Notes under the pieces: model-generated
The model's input: only the letters and a program-made list of their open reading frames with translations
What the model was told of the DNA's origin: nothing
The model's database searches: none
Shown here: piece after piece, positions 41,278-50,926 of the stretch
Layout: every line of letters starts with the position of its first letter
How positions within the stretch are numbered: position 1 is the stretch's first letter
Source of the DNA: Neobacillus soli NBRC 102451
Lineage (GTDB): Bacteria; Bacillota; Bacilli; Bacillales; Cytobacillaceae
Length of the DNA: 64,000 nt
Assembly (NCBI RefSeq): GCF_001591665.1
Contig: NZ_BCVI01000057.1
Coordinates: 1-64,000 of the forward strand
Direction: 5' to 3'
Made by a program: the position numbers and the translations under genes

Positions 41278-42570
41278 TTATTTTTGCGAACTTGTAAATT
41301 GTTCGGCCTCAGTCGAACCCTTCAACGCTGTCGTTGAAGAAGTTCCACCTGTAATCACCATCGATACCTGGTCAAAGTAACCTGTACCGACCTCACGCTG
41401 GTGGCGTGTTGCTGTATAGCCGTATTGCTCGCTGTCGAACTCCGCTTGCTGCAATTCGGAGTATGCGGCCATGCCGCGCTCTTTGTAGCCGCGGGCAAGC
41501 TCGAACATGCCGTGATTTAATGCGTGGAAACCAGCTAAGGTAACGAATTGGAACTTGTAGCCCATTTTACCAAGTTCATCTTGGAATTTCGCAATCGTTT
41601 CTTGGTCAAGCTTCTTCTTCCAGTTGAAGGAAGGTGAGCAGTTATAAGCCAACAATTTGCCAGGAAATTGCTCATGAATCGCTTCAGCAAATTGTCTTGC
41701 TTCGTCAATATTTGGCTCGGAAGTTTCACACCAAATCAGGTCGGCATATGGTGCATAGGCTAACCCGCGGGCAATTGCCTGCTCAATCCCTGCGTTAACC
41801 CGGAAAAATCCCTCTCCAGTCCGCTCGCCCGTTAAAAACGGAGCATCATTCATATCGATATCACTTGTGATCAAATCAGCGGCATTGGCATCCGTCCGGG
41901 CAACTAGCACGGTTGGAACGCCCATTACGTCGGCAGCTAATCGAGCCGCAATTAAATTCCGTACCGCTGTTTGTGTGGGCAGCAATACTTTACCGCCTAA
42001 GTGACCGCATTTTTTCTCAGAAGAAAGCTGATCTTCAAAGTGGACGCCTGCAGCGCCGGCTTCAATCATGCCCTTCATCAATTCGAAACAGTTTAACTGA
42101 CCGCCAAAACCGGCTTCCGCATCGGCGACAATTGGTGCGAACCAATCAATCGAGTCGTCTCCCTCGGAATGGGTGATTTGGTCGGCACGCTGAAGGGCCT
42201 GATTAATTCGTTTTACCACACTTGGTACACTGTTGGCAGGGTACAAGCTTTGGTCAGGGTACATATGTCCTGAAAGGTTGGCATCGGCTGCAACCTGCCA
42301 GCCGCTTAAGTAAATGGCTTTTAGCCCCGCTTTTACTTGCTGCACGGCTTGATTCCCTGTTAATGCACCCAAGGCATTGACATAATCCTCCTCTTTAAGC
42401 AGCTTCCAAAGCTTTTCTGACCCTTTTCGAGCCAAAGTATGTTCAATATCAATCGAACCGCGCAGTTTAATTACATCCTCGGCTGTGTACGGTCTAGTAA
42501 TCCCATTCCAACGCTTATCTAATTCCCAGCCTTCCTGCAATTCCGTTACTCTTACATCTGTCATTTTCAA
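41278..42570 (-). CDS. aceA: Isocitrate lyase
   Basis: AceA splits isocitrate to glyoxylate and succinate, the first step of the glyoxylate shunt used on acetate or fatty acids. The 430-residue protein has the catalytic [14 protein letters not shown] (Cys-Gly-His, about residue 190), [14 protein letters not shown], and LIWCETSEP plus NCSPSFNW in the C-terminal half. Start ATG 42570 has AGGAGGAA. It follows aceB by 178 bases that fold into two hairpins. Confidence 0.95.
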   Translation of the reverse strand: MKMTDVRVTELQEGWELDKRWNGITRPYTAEDVIKLRGSIDIEHTLARKGSEKLWKLLKEEDYVNALGALTGNQAVQQVKAGLKAIYLSGWQVAADANLSGHMYPDQSLYPANSVPSVVKRINQALQRADQITHSEGDDSIDWFAPIVADAEAGFGGQLNCFELMKGMIEAGAAGVHFEDQLSSEKKCGHLGGKVLLPTQTAVRNLIAARLAADVMGVPTVLVARTDANAADLITSDIDMNDAPFLTGERTGEGFFRVNAGIEQAIARGLAYAPYADLIWCETSEPNIDEARQFAEAIHEQFPGKLLAYNCSPSFNWKKKLDQETIAKFQDELGKMGYKFQFVTLAGFHALNHGMFELARGYKERGMAAYSELQQAEFDSEQYGYTATRHQREVGTGYFDQVSMVITGGTSSTTALKGSTEAEQFTSSQK

Positions 42571-42606
42571 ATTCCTCCTATCAATCTATTAAGGTATTTT
42601 TTATCC

Positions 42607-42746
42607 CGCATTAACGGGCAGTAAGAACCCTACTTCAATACTTTGAGGTCCAAAAAGGATAAGTGGGGATCAACTGCCCGTAAAAGCCCGATTGGTTCAA
42701 CTAACAATCTGTGGGGGATGGAACCTCCCCACTGATTGAAGTTTCA
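42607..42746. repeat. Structured non-coding element between aceB and aceA
   Basis: CGGGCAGT (42615-42622) pairs with ACTGCCCG (42673-42680), and GTGGGG pairs with CCCCAC further on (about 42711-42735, reaching the aceB stop). Together they form two stems over about 140 bases. It could be an RNA element that tunes aceA expression or a mobile-repeat remnant. Confidence 0.55.
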
Positions 42747-42748
42747 CC

Positions 42749-44341
42749 TTACAATTGCTCATATCCAGGCAAAGTTAAAAAGTCAACAAACTCATCATTT
42801 AAAATAAGGCCATCAAACAGCACAACCGCCTCATCAAATCGACCGCCTTCAAACGCATCAGGGCCGATTTCCTGCTTAATCCTTTCCAATTCCTCAACCT
42901 TTAGCTGCTCATACATTTCCACAGTTACCTTCCTGCCGTCCTTTAAAACACCTTTCGGATGGCGAATCCATTGCCAAAGCTGGGCCCGTGAAATCTCGGC
43001 TGTTGCCGCATCCTCCATTAAATTGTAAATGGGCGCGGCCCCTTTTCCAGATAACCAAGAAGCCACATATTGAATGCCGACATTGATATTCGTGCGGACA
43101 CCTTCTTCTGTTATCGTTCCGCCTGGTACTTCCAGTAAATCTTGGGCTGTAATCGTAACCTTTTGTTGTTTTTCTGTGTGAATCTGATTTGGCGTCGGCA
43201 TTTCGCGATTGAATGCGTCCATTGCCACCGGGACAAGTCCTGGGTGCGCGACCCACGTACCATCGTGACCGTCGCGTGCCTCGCGCTCTTTATCAGCACG
43301 AACCTTTGCGAAGGCCTCATCATTTGCCTGTGGATTATTTTTCACCGGAATTTGTGCGGCCATTCCGCCCATGGCCGGTGCCCTGCGACGGTGGCATGTT
43401 TGAATTGTCAATAACGAATACGAGCGCATAAACGGCGAAGTCATCGTTACTTGAGACCGATCTGGAAGAATAACATCCTCTTGATTGCGAAGCTTTTTAA
43501 TGAAACTGAAAATATAATCCCATCGGCCACAGTTCAATCCGGCTGAGTGCTCCTTTAACTCATAAAGAATCTCATCCATTTCAAATGCCGCCATGATTGT
43601 TTCGATTAATACCGTTGCTTTGATGGTTCCTTGAGCGACCCCTAGCTTTTCTTGTGCAAAAACAAAGACATCATTCCAAAGTCGTGCTTCTAAATGACTT
43701 TCGAGCTTTGGCAGGTAAAAGTAAGGGCCAGAACCCATTAAAAGCAAATTTTTTACATTATGGAAAAAGTACATTCCGAAATCGAAAAGGCTTCCTGAAA
43801 TGGGCTTGCCATCTAATAGCACATGTTTTTCTTCCAAATGTAGTCCGCGTGGCCTTGGGATCAGCACCGCCGTTTCTTCCTTTAATTCATATTTCTTTCC
43901 ATTAGGGTTTTCATAGAAAATAGTCCGTTTTACTGCATCTCTTAAGTTGATTTGTCCTTCGACGGCATTTTCCCAAGTTGGTGAGGTAGCATCCTCAAAA
44001 TCAGCCATAAACAATTTTGCTCCAGAATTCAACGCATTAATGACCATTTTACGGTCTGTCGGCCCGGTAATCTCTACCCGGCGATCCTCAAGGTCTTTTG
44101 GCAGTGGCGCAATTGTCCAGTCACCAGTACGAATATGCTTCGTTTCTGGAAGGAAATCTGGCAGTTTTCCATTATCAATTTCCTGTTGGCGTTTTTGCCT
44201 GTACTGTAACAGTTCCACTCTTCTTGCACCAAAATTTTGCTCTAACTCTTCAATAAAATTTAAAGCCTCTGGGGTTAAAATCTCATCATACTGGGCTTTC
44301 ACAGCCCCAACCACTTCAATACCTGTCGTTTGCGTCGACAT
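42749..44341 (-). CDS. aceB: Malate synthase A
   Basis: AceB condenses glyoxylate with acetyl-CoA to malate. The 530-residue TIM-barrel enzyme shows [20 protein letters not shown] (catalytic Asp/Glu region), [14 protein letters not shown] with the conserved arginine, [15 protein letters not shown], and the C-terminal [21 protein letters not shown] including the catalytic-base region. Start ATG 44341 has AGAGGTGA upstream, and a plausible promoter (GTATTATAAC) lies just before. First gene of aceBA. Confidence 0.95.
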   Translation of the reverse strand: MSTQTTGIEVVGAVKAQYDEILTPEALNFIEELEQNFGARRVELLQYRQKRQQEIDNGKLPDFLPETKHIRTGDWTIAPLPKDLEDRRVEITGPTDRKMVINALNSGAKLFMADFEDATSPTWENAVEGQINLRDAVKRTIFYENPNGKKYELKEETAVLIPRPRGLHLEEKHVLLDGKPISGSLFDFGMYFFHNVKNLLLMGSGPYFYLPKLESHLEARLWNDVFVFAQEKLGVAQGTIKATVLIETIMAAFEMDEILYELKEHSAGLNCGRWDYIFSFIKKLRNQEDVILPDRSQVTMTSPFMRSYSLLTIQTCHRRRAPAMGGMAAQIPVKNNPQANDEAFAKVRADKEREARDGHDGTWVAHPGLVPVAMDAFNREMPTPNQIHTEKQQKVTITAQDLLEVPGGTITEEGVRTNINVGIQYVASWLSGKGAAPIYNLMEDAATAEISRAQLWQWIRHPKGVLKDGRKVTVEMYEQLKVEELERIKQEIGPDAFEGGRFDEAVVLFDGLILNDEFVDFLTLPGYEQL

Positions 44342-44562
44342 GAACTAAATCACCTCTTTGTTATAATACAGTAACTGTCTTCGTTTTGTATTATATAACA
44401 CACTTTTCAAAAATGGAACTACTTTTCTGAAAATTTTATAAAAATAGGTAAAATTACCCTATACCATACCAAATCCTTTTGAAACTATTCAAGGAGATAC
44501 TTGTAAAATGATTGGTGCAGTCGTTAAAATTTCCTATATAATGGGGATATTGGAGGCATTTT

Positions 44563-45039
44563 ATGATTTCAACTGTTATGGAAATGAATGAACATTTTGC
44601 GCGGCAGATATTAAATTGGGAATACGAGGAACCCTATGATCTCTATAGCAATGAGTTTAGTATGGAGGCATTAGAGGAATTGCTTGATAACCCTTATTTC
44701 GCGATCATCGATAATCGGGGAGAATTAATTGGATTTTTCTGCATTGGCAAGTCTGCACAAGTACCGATCGGCACCTATTTTGGTGCATACGAACAGACTC
44801 ACATTGATATCGGAATTGGCCTGAAGCCGGAGCTTACCGGTAAAGGTCTGGGTTCTTCATTTTTTTCATTCATTCTTAGTTACATTGAAGAGATGTCTGG
44901 CAGGATCTCTCTCCGCTTAACCGTAGCAAAGTTTAATTCTCGGGCTATTCACCTTTATGAAAAACTTGGGTTTACAAAGAAAATGGAATTTAATATCGAG
45001 GATCTTGAGTTTATGACAATGGTTAAAGAACCTCGGTAA
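44563..45039 (+). CDS. GNAT acetyltransferase
   Basis: A 158-residue acetyltransferase: DIGIGLKPELTGKGLGSSFF supplies the acetyl-CoA loop (about residues 86-105), and LRLTVAKFNSRAIHLYEKLG the C-terminal strand-helix typical of GNATs. Start ATG 44563 has TGGAGGC. It is convergent with sirC and unrelated to its neighbours in function. Substrate unknown. Confidence 0.86.
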   Translation: MISTVMEMNEHFARQILNWEYEEPYDLYSNEFSMEALEELLDNPYFAIIDNRGELIGFFCIGKSAQVPIGTYFGAYEQTHIDIGIGLKPELTGKGLGSSFFSFILSYIEEMSGRISLRLTVAKFNSRAIHLYEKLGFTKKMEFNIEDLEFMTMVKEPR

Positions 45040-45067
45040 ACCTTCAACGTTTGAAAAAAATCATAGT

Positions 45068-45103
45068 AAAAAGCGGATACCAGCAATTAGGGAATCCGCT
45101 TTA
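45068..45103. terminator. Bidirectional terminator
   Basis: AAGCGGAT...ATCCGCTT stem between the convergent GNAT and sirC genes. Confidence 0.75.
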
Positions 45104-45718
45104 TATCATCTTTTCGTATAAATGCTGAAATTCTTCCTCCCGATTCTCACAATGTAAAAAATCCGGATTAACAATCGCTGTTAATAGTTTTCTTTTTAAA
45201 GAGGCGTCTGTCACTTCTTTAAGAATCCATTGCCGTTTTGAAAAAAGGAATTCAAGATAATCCTCATATTCCACATCAAACTGCTGCTCCAGCTGCTCGC
45301 GAATTTTGCCGGCTAAAGTCGGACTCGCTCCACAAGTGGATATGGCAATGCTTAAACGACCTCGGTTAAGATGGGCGGGGACATGGAAGTCCGATTCCTC
45401 CGGGTTATCTGCCATCGTTACAAGTTGGTGGCGCCCCGCTGAATCTTTCACTTGCTGGTTTAATTGTTTATCATTTGTTGCCGCAAAAATCAACACCGCA
45501 TCTTTCAAATCATCCTTCGAAAACGACCGTTGCTGCCAGTTAATTTCACCCTTACTCGCAAGCTTTTTCATTTCATCGGTAGCTTCAGGGCTGATCACGG
45601 TGACTCTGGCACCAGTACCAATTATACCGCTTACCTTCCTCTCAGCAACCTTGCCGCCGCCAACGACCACTACTTTTTTCCCTTCGAGCTGCAGCGTAAT
45701 CGGATAATTTCCCTTCAT
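45101..45718 (-). CDS. sirC: Precorrin-2 dehydrogenase (SirC/CysG-N type)
   Basis: Oxidises precorrin-2 to sirohydrochlorin with NAD. A 205-residue Rossmann protein: VVVVGGGKVAERKVSGIIGT near the N-terminus binds NAD, followed by AATNDKQLNQQV and AISTCGASPTLAGKIREQLE. Start ATG 45718 (MKGNYP) is preferred (GAGG upstream); GTG 45733 is poorly placed. It overlaps the sirB ORF by 77 bases in another frame. Last gene of the nitrite-reductase/siroheme operon. Confidence 0.88.
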   Translation of the reverse strand: MKGNYPITLQLEGKKVVVVGGGKVAERKVSGIIGTGARVTVISPEATDEMKKLASKGEINWQQRSFSKDDLKDAVLIFAATNDKQLNQQVKDSAGRHQLVTMADNPEESDFHVPAHLNRGRLSIAISTCGASPTLAGKIREQLEQQFDVEYEDYLEFLFSKRQWILKEVTDASLKRKLLTAIVNPDFLHCENREEEFQHLYEKMI

Positions 45719-46412
45719 ATTCTCGCGCCTCACCTGCCCTTTTTTGTATAAGCGGTATCAACCTTGCATCGAATCCAACTTGGTGACAAAAGATAATATC
45801 TCCGCTCGCCCCATCTAACTCTTTCTTCATTTTGACGGTATACCCACCAGAAAACAAGAAGTAAGGAAGAATATAAACCTTCTTATCCACGAACTTTGCT
45901 GCCATATCATGATAGAAAACCGGTGTAGTGACATAGGAAGTATGAACCTGTTGACCAATTTTCTCCGCCATCCGCTGTGCTAGTTTTTCAAATTCAACTG
46001 CTGCTGCTGGCTCACGGCTTCCGTGCCCAACAAGCAGTACCGCCTCACTTTCCCGTTTTTCAAAACCAGCTGCAGTTAACCGGGCACCAAGAATTTCTAC
46101 CATCATTTCATCGGCGCCGAGCGGTTTCCCATAGCGGAATACAATATCAGGATAGCTTTTGCATTGAGCAGGAATATCTTTATTTGCGTGGATACCAGGC
46201 AATAGAAAAACAGGGACAACCGTGATTTCACTTGCCCCTTGTTTGATACACGTTTCGACCGCCTGAGCGATGGATGGCTCGGCATGTTCAAGGAATCCAA
46301 AGGCTTGAATCACGGCTGTAGACGGCTGCATTACTTTTTTAATAAAAGAAATAAACTTCTCGTTTGCCTCGGCCCGCCTGCTTCCATGTCCAATATAAAT
46401 AGTCGCCTTCAT
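45642..46412 (-). CDS. sirB: Sirohydrochlorin ferrochelatase (CbiX/SirB type)
   Basis: Inserts iron into sirohydrochlorin to make siroheme. The 256-residue protein has two CbiX halves, with IYIGHGSRRAEANE near the N-terminus and LLVGHGSREPAAAVE near residue 128; histidines of each GHGSR bind metal. The ATG (46412) overlaps the stop of cobA/hemD in ATGA. The last 25 codons run into sirC: this long overlap may reflect a slipped stop codon or frameshift (see findings). Confidence 0.9.
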   Translation of the reverse strand: MKATIYIGHGSRRAEANEKFISFIKKVMQPSTAVIQAFGFLEHAEPSIAQAVETCIKQGASEITVVPVFLLPGIHANKDIPAQCKSYPDIVFRYGKPLGADEMMVEILGARLTAAGFEKRESEAVLLVGHGSREPAAAVEFEKLAQRMAEKIGQQVHTSYVTTPVFYHDMAAKFVDKKVYILPYFLFSGGYTVKMKKELDGASGDIIFCHQVGFDARLIPLIQKRAGEAREYEGKLSDYAAARREKSSGRWRRQGC

Positions 46413-47872
46413 GTCTGGACTTCCTCAACCGGCCGCCCTGCCATGTAAGCAAGCAAAGCTTGTTTCGTTGCCTTTTCCGGCATTCCATTTGACGGAAGAC
46501 CAGCGCTAATCAAGGCATTTCTTGTTTGTCTTCCCATACTAATGACCTGCAAATCTTTTAAAAGCGCCAACGCCTCAATGCCGCATTCCTTCAACCCTTC
46601 AATAAATGGCTCAACAGAAGCTCGGCATGGGAATACCATCGTATTGACGTCTGCTTCATCCAGCATTCCTTTAAAAATCGGCAGGTACTGCTGGTCCAGC
46701 TCATTTTTACTAGTTATCAAAATATCAGCATGCGGGTAGTTATGTTTCAAAATGCTATTATCGCCGACAATCAGCCGTTTTCCTTCCTTGGACATTTCGT
46801 CAACCAATCTAGGAATAAAACCGTATTCTTGTAAAGCATGAATGGTTCTGATAGAAACCCCGAAAACATCCGCCGTTATTTGCCGGATGTCAACGCGGAT
46901 CTCCCTCAAAAGCTTAAAAAATTCAGCGGCACTTTCAGGTGATGTGAACAAAATGTCTTTATAGCTTGAGAGATTATCCAGCTGATTTTGCTCAACCGGT
47001 ACAGGGACACTTTTCCACTTTGGAAATTCAATCACGTCTGCACCTTGGCCCATTAATTCCTTCGCTAATTCGCTTGGACCGACACCGGTACGGGCAAGCA
47101 GAATTTGCCGGCCATAAAGCGGCTTACTCTCGAACCAGCTGATTTTTTCCCGAAGAGCGATGACTTCTCCGACAAGAATGATGGCGGGATTGCTGAACTT
47201 CGTCTCCAAGGCCTTCGCTGAAATATTGGCCAGCGTACCCTGTAATGTCTTTTGGCGGCCAAATGTACCCCATTGAATCAAAATAACCGGTGTGGACGCT
47301 GATTTACCATGGTTGATGAGATTTTCACAAATAAACGGTAAATTGCCAACCCCCATGTAAAAAGCGATTGTATCAACGCCGCGGGCAAGGCCTTTCCAGT
47401 CGAGCATTGGCTTGCCCTCTTCAGATTTATCATGGGCGGTGACGACCGCAAAGGATTCTGCATATTCCCGATGGGTAACAGGGATACCAGCATAAAGGGG
47501 GGCTGCAATCCCCGATGAAATGCCAGGAACGATTTCAAAAGGGATTTGGTATTGGGCCAGGGCTGCCGCCTCTTCACCAACACGACCGAAAACGCCAGGA
47601 TCGCCGCCTTTTAAACGGATAACCCTTTTGCCTCCAAGTGCCTTTTCCACTAAAAGATCATTGATGTTCTCCTGACGCAAAATATGGCGGTCAGGCAATT
47701 TGCCACAGTAAATTAGCTCACAATCTGCCGGGGCAAATTCCAATAGTTTTGGATTGGCAAGTCTATCATATAAAATGACTTCCGCTTGCTTAATGGCTTC
47801 CAATCCTTTTACGGTGATTAAACCAACATCCCCCGGCCCCGCTCCGACTAAAAATACTTTACCTGTTTTCAT
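46409..47872 (-). CDS. cobA/hemD: Fused uroporphyrinogen-III C-methyltransferase and uroporphyrinogen-III synthase
   Basis: Residues 1-245 are the SAM-dependent methyltransferase SUMT, which converts uroporphyrinogen III to precorrin-2: VFLVGAGPGDVGLITVKGLE, YDRLANPKLLEF, VIRLKGGDPGVFGRVGEEA and GIPVTHREYA are present. From about 255 to 470 is a HemD-like uroporphyrinogen-III synthase domain starting RQILLARTGVGPSELAKEL. The fusion channels porphyrin precursor toward siroheme for the NirB made by the same operon. Start ATG 47872 has GGAAGGAAGG. Confidence 0.92.
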   Translation of the reverse strand: MKTGKVFLVGAGPGDVGLITVKGLEAIKQAEVILYDRLANPKLLEFAPADCELIYCGKLPDRHILRQENINDLLVEKALGGKRVIRLKGGDPGVFGRVGEEAAALAQYQIPFEIVPGISSGIAAPLYAGIPVTHREYAESFAVVTAHDKSEEGKPMLDWKGLARGVDTIAFYMGVGNLPFICENLINHGKSASTPVILIQWGTFGRQKTLQGTLANISAKALETKFSNPAIILVGEVIALREKISWFESKPLYGRQILLARTGVGPSELAKELMGQGADVIEFPKWKSVPVPVEQNQLDNLSSYKDILFTSPESAAEFFKLLREIRVDIRQITADVFGVSIRTIHALQEYGFIPRLVDEMSKEGKRLIVGDNSILKHNYPHADILITSKNELDQQYLPIFKGMLDEADVNTMVFPCRASVEPFIEGLKECGIEALALLKDLQVISMGRQTRNALISAGLPSNGMPEKATKQALLAYMAGRPVEEVQT

Positions 47873-47924
47873 CCTGCAGCCTTCCTTCCCTGTTGTTGTG
47901 CTATAAAGATGGTTATTTTTTTAG

Positions 47925-47998
47925 ATTCGCTGATAAACATGATAGATTCGCTGATAAAACGAAATATTCGCTGATAACTCATTCAAATTCGCTGATAA
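47925..47998 (-). repeat. 21-bp-phased repeat array C (reverse-complement core TTATCAGCGAAT)
   Basis: ATTCGCTGATAA starts at 47925, 47946, 47966 and 47987, spaced 21, 20 and 21 bases, with a decayed fifth copy near 48009. On the minus strand the core is TTATCAGCGAAT. It lies between nirD and cobA/hemD inside an operon, so it is transcribed with both genes. Confidence 0.8.
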
Positions 47999-48074
47999 AA
48001 CTTGTAAAACCCCGATAAAATATTTTTTGGGTTTAAAATGCCGCTTTGCGGCTACAAATTCTAAAAAACAACCC

Positions 48075-48395
48075 TTATAGCACGATAAAAATGATATCTT
48101 CTTCTCTATCTACCTTAAATGTCCTTACTTGGCCCTCATCAGGTGCCTGAACCCTACCATCTACCAATGATATTTTCCAATCATAGACAGGACAATAAAC
48201 ATATTCGCCGCTGACAAGTCCTTCGGAAAGGACACCACCCTTTGGATGGGGGCTGCGATTTTCAAGCGCATAAACCTCGCCGTTTGATATTTTAAAAAGA
48301 GCTATTTCTTTGTCATCAATTTTAATAGAATAGCCAGCTCTGGCCTTTAAATTCGAATAGTGTGCTACTGGTATGCGTGTTAGCGTTTCAATCAT
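48075..48395 (-). CDS. nirD: Nitrite reductase small subunit NirD
   Basis: A 106-residue Rieske-fold subunit of NADH-dependent nitrite reductase. The fold is recognisable (IALFKISNGEVYALENRS, PHPKGGVLSEGLVSGEYVYC), but the cluster ligands are degenerate: the first ligand pair is SPH instead of CxH, and the second is CPVYDW instead of CPxH. The [2Fe-2S] cluster is therefore probably absent, as in E. coli NirD. ATG 48395 has GGGGAGTG upstream; a GTG at 48404 is the alternative. Confidence 0.9.
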   Translation of the reverse strand: MIETLTRIPVAHYSNLKARAGYSIKIDDKEIALFKISNGEVYALENRSPHPKGGVLSEGLVSGEYVYCPVYDWKISLVDGRVQAPDEGQVRTFKVDREEDIIFIVL

Positions 48396-48400
48396 TTGAA

Positions 48401-50812
48401 TCACTCCCCGACCTTAATGGTGTGTTTTGCATAATATTTATCTTGGATTTCTTCACTTTGAATCGCTTCATTCCATGGTTCAATATACTTTTTCAATGTT
48501 TGATCCATCCGCTCGTTTAAAGCTTTGCGGGTTTCCCCATTGGAAAGGACTTCCCGTACATGGTCCAAACCAACACGATCCACCCATTTAGAGGTCCGCT
48601 CCAAGTAATTCGCTGTTTCACGGTAGTATTGCAGGTAAGCACCGGTCATTTCCATCACCTCTTCCTGTGACTTCACCGTACACAATAAATCGCCAGGGCG
48701 AAGGTCGACACCGCCGTTACCTGCCACATAAATCTCCCAGCCGCCATCAATTCCAACGAAGCCAATATCCTTAATTCCCGCTTCAGAGCAGTTCCTTGGG
48801 CAAGCAGATACACCCATTTTTACTTTATGTGGGGTATCAAGCCGTTCAAATTTCTTCTCCAGTTCAATTCCGAGTGCCATTGAATCCTGTGTACCATAGC
48901 GGCAGAACTGGGCACCGACGCAAGTTTTTACCGTGCGGAGCGTTTTTCCGTAAGCATAACCTGATGGCATATCCAGCTCTTCCCACATCCGTGGCAGGTC
49001 TTCCTTTTTCACACCGAACAATCCAATCCGCTGGCCGCCAGTTAATTTTACCAATGGAACATCATACTTTTCGGCGACTTCGGCAATCCTTTTCAAATCT
49101 GCCGCTGTTGTGACCCCGCCGTACATCCTCGGCACAACCGAATATGTTCCGTCCTTCTGGATATTAGCATGTATTTTTTCATTGACGAGACGGGAATCAC
49201 GATCATCCTTGTATTGATCCATATGAACCATACCAAGATAGTAGTTAATCGCCGGACGACATTTCGTGCAGCCTTCTGACATGTTCCAATCCAGGACATT
49301 CATGACCTCTTTCACACTTGTTAAACCTTTTGCCTTGATTTCAGCGACCACCTCGTCACGGCTTAAAGTCGTACAACCGCAAAGGCTTGTTTTCTGGGCT
49401 GCTGCTGCATCAAATTGGTCACCAAGTGTGTAAGCAAGAATACTGCTAACCATCGGTTTACAGCGTCCGCAAGAACGTCCGGCATTTGTGCAATGACTTA
49501 CTTGGTCCAGCGTTGTTAGACCTTGTGTCTGGATTGCCTCGACAATCGTGCCTTTTGTGACACCATTACAGCCGCAAATAAGTTCATCATTTGGCATCGG
49601 AGCAATATCGCTACTGTCCCCTGTTCCACAGTCTGTTTGAAAAATTGCTTTCCCGCTGATGTCTTCCTTTTTCGTCAGCATCCGGTACAGCTTCGTGCTA
49701 TCTTTTGTATCGCCATAAAGCACAATGCCAACAATCAGGTTATTTCTTGTTAAAACCCTTTTATAGATACCGTCATATTCGTTGTAAACCATGATGGCTT
49801 TTGTTGAACCATCTTCGAAAATTTCTCCTGCTGAGAACAGGTCAACGCCAGCTACCTTAAGCTGCGTTCCGGCAACCGAGCCATGATACGGTTCTGCAAC
49901 CGTACCGCAAATACGATTTGCAAGCACTTTTCCTTGTTCATATAATGGCGCAACTAAACCGTAGACTATTTCCCTATGCTCAGCACATTCTCCCACTGCA
50001 TAAACATGGGGTACACTGGTTTCCATAAAATCATTGACAACAATGCCGCGGTTTACATAAATTCCACTGCCTTTAGCCACTTCTATGTTGGATTTAATCC
50101 CAATGGCCATCACAACAAGATCTGCCTCGACTTCTGAGCCATCTTTAAAGCGAAGTCCTCTGACGCGATTGTCTCCTAGGATTTCGACGGTTTCTTTTTC
50201 CATGAAAAAATTCATACCCTGTGATTCTAGTTCAGCTTTTAACAGCGACGAAGCAATCGGATCCAACTGCCGTTCCATAAGGTTAGGCATAAGGTGAACA
50301 ACATCTACTTTCATCCCAAGGTTCAGCAATCCTCTTGCCGCTTCAAGACCAAGGAGCCCGCCGCCGATGACCACTGCCTTTTTATGGTGTTCCGCTGATT
50401 TGATCATCATTTCACAATCCTTAATATCACGAAATCCGGTCACACCAATTTTGTCTGCGCCTGGAATGGGCAGGATAAAGGAATTTGAGCCGGTGGCAAT
50501 GATCAATTCATCATAGTCGACTTCACGGCCTTGATCACTAATCACACGTTTTGCGTCCACATCAATTTTAACCACTGCTTCGCCTGTAAATAATTGAATC
50601 TGATTTTCTTGATACCAATCTAGCGGGTTAATAATGATATCATCAAAGTTTGTTTCGCCTTGGAGGATATTTGATAATTTAATCCGGTTATAGTTTGGAT
50701 ATGGTTCTTGTCCAAAAATAGTCATCTCAAATGGCTCCGGGGACACTTTAAGAATTTCTTCAATCGTTCTGACTCCAGCCATTCCGTTTCCAATCATCAC
50801 TAATTTTTTCAT
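48401..50812 (-). CDS. nirB: Nitrite reductase large subunit NirB
   Basis: Reduces nitrite to ammonium with NADH. The 803-residue protein begins with FAD/NAD modules (VMIGNGMAGVRTIEEI; AVVIGGGLLGLEAARGLLNL), has two BFD-like [2Fe-2S] segments (ELICGCNGVTKGTIVEA with HCTNAGRSCGRCK; SLCGCTTLSRDEVVAEI) and a siroheme/[4Fe-4S] core with VGAQFCRYGTQDS and VSACPRNCSEAGIKDIGFVG. Start ATG 50812 has GGGAGCG. It is the first gene of a five-gene operon with nirD and siroheme genes, under two Fnr-like sites. Confidence 0.95.
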   Translation of the reverse strand: MKKLVMIGNGMAGVRTIEEILKVSPEPFEMTIFGQEPYPNYNRIKLSNILQGETNFDDIIINPLDWYQENQIQLFTGEAVVKIDVDAKRVISDQGREVDYDELIIATGSNSFILPIPGADKIGVTGFRDIKDCEMMIKSAEHHKKAVVIGGGLLGLEAARGLLNLGMKVDVVHLMPNLMERQLDPIASSLLKAELESQGMNFFMEKETVEILGDNRVRGLRFKDGSEVEADLVVMAIGIKSNIEVAKGSGIYVNRGIVVNDFMETSVPHVYAVGECAEHREIVYGLVAPLYEQGKVLANRICGTVAEPYHGSVAGTQLKVAGVDLFSAGEIFEDGSTKAIMVYNEYDGIYKRVLTRNNLIVGIVLYGDTKDSTKLYRMLTKKEDISGKAIFQTDCGTGDSSDIAPMPNDELICGCNGVTKGTIVEAIQTQGLTTLDQVSHCTNAGRSCGRCKPMVSSILAYTLGDQFDAAAAQKTSLCGCTTLSRDEVVAEIKAKGLTSVKEVMNVLDWNMSEGCTKCRPAINYYLGMVHMDQYKDDRDSRLVNEKIHANIQKDGTYSVVPRMYGGVTTAADLKRIAEVAEKYDVPLVKLTGGQRIGLFGVKKEDLPRMWEELDMPSGYAYGKTLRTVKTCVGAQFCRYGTQDSMALGIELEKKFERLDTPHKVKMGVSACPRNCSEAGIKDIGFVGIDGGWEIYVAGNGGVDLRPGDLLCTVKSQEEVMEMTGAYLQYYRETANYLERTSKWVDRVGLDHVREVLSNGETRKALNERMDQTLKKYIEPWNEAIQSEEIQDKYYAKHTIKVGE

Positions 50813-50869
50813 CTTAGGTCGCTCCCTATTTGTTTAATCATAAATTATTATGTTTATCTCTATAGCTAT

Positions 50870-50875
50870 ATTGTA
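50870..50875 (-). promoter_or_regulatory. -10 element (TACAAT) of the nirB promoter
   Basis: Predicted +1 near 50863. The Fnr-like site centred at 50904.5 then lies at -41.5, the classic class II activation position; no -35 element is needed. Confidence 0.6.
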
Positions 50876-50896
50876 ATTTCCCTGATGAGATAAATT

Positions 50897-50912
50897 TGTG
50901 AGGTACGTCACA
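50897..50912 (-). promoter_or_regulatory. Fnr/CRP-family binding site, proximal
   Basis: TGTGAGGTACGTCACA matches TGTGA-N6-TCACA exactly on both arms. Bacillus Fnr recognises TGTGA-N6-TCACT-like sites. Confidence 0.75.
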
Positions 50913-50926
50913 TCTTGTTGTGCATT

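Noticed and set aside
41078..41380. 100-codon ORF made of YPQV-type heptapeptides
   Set aside because: It is the translation of repeat array D, has no ribosome binding site and overlaps the 3' end of aceA.
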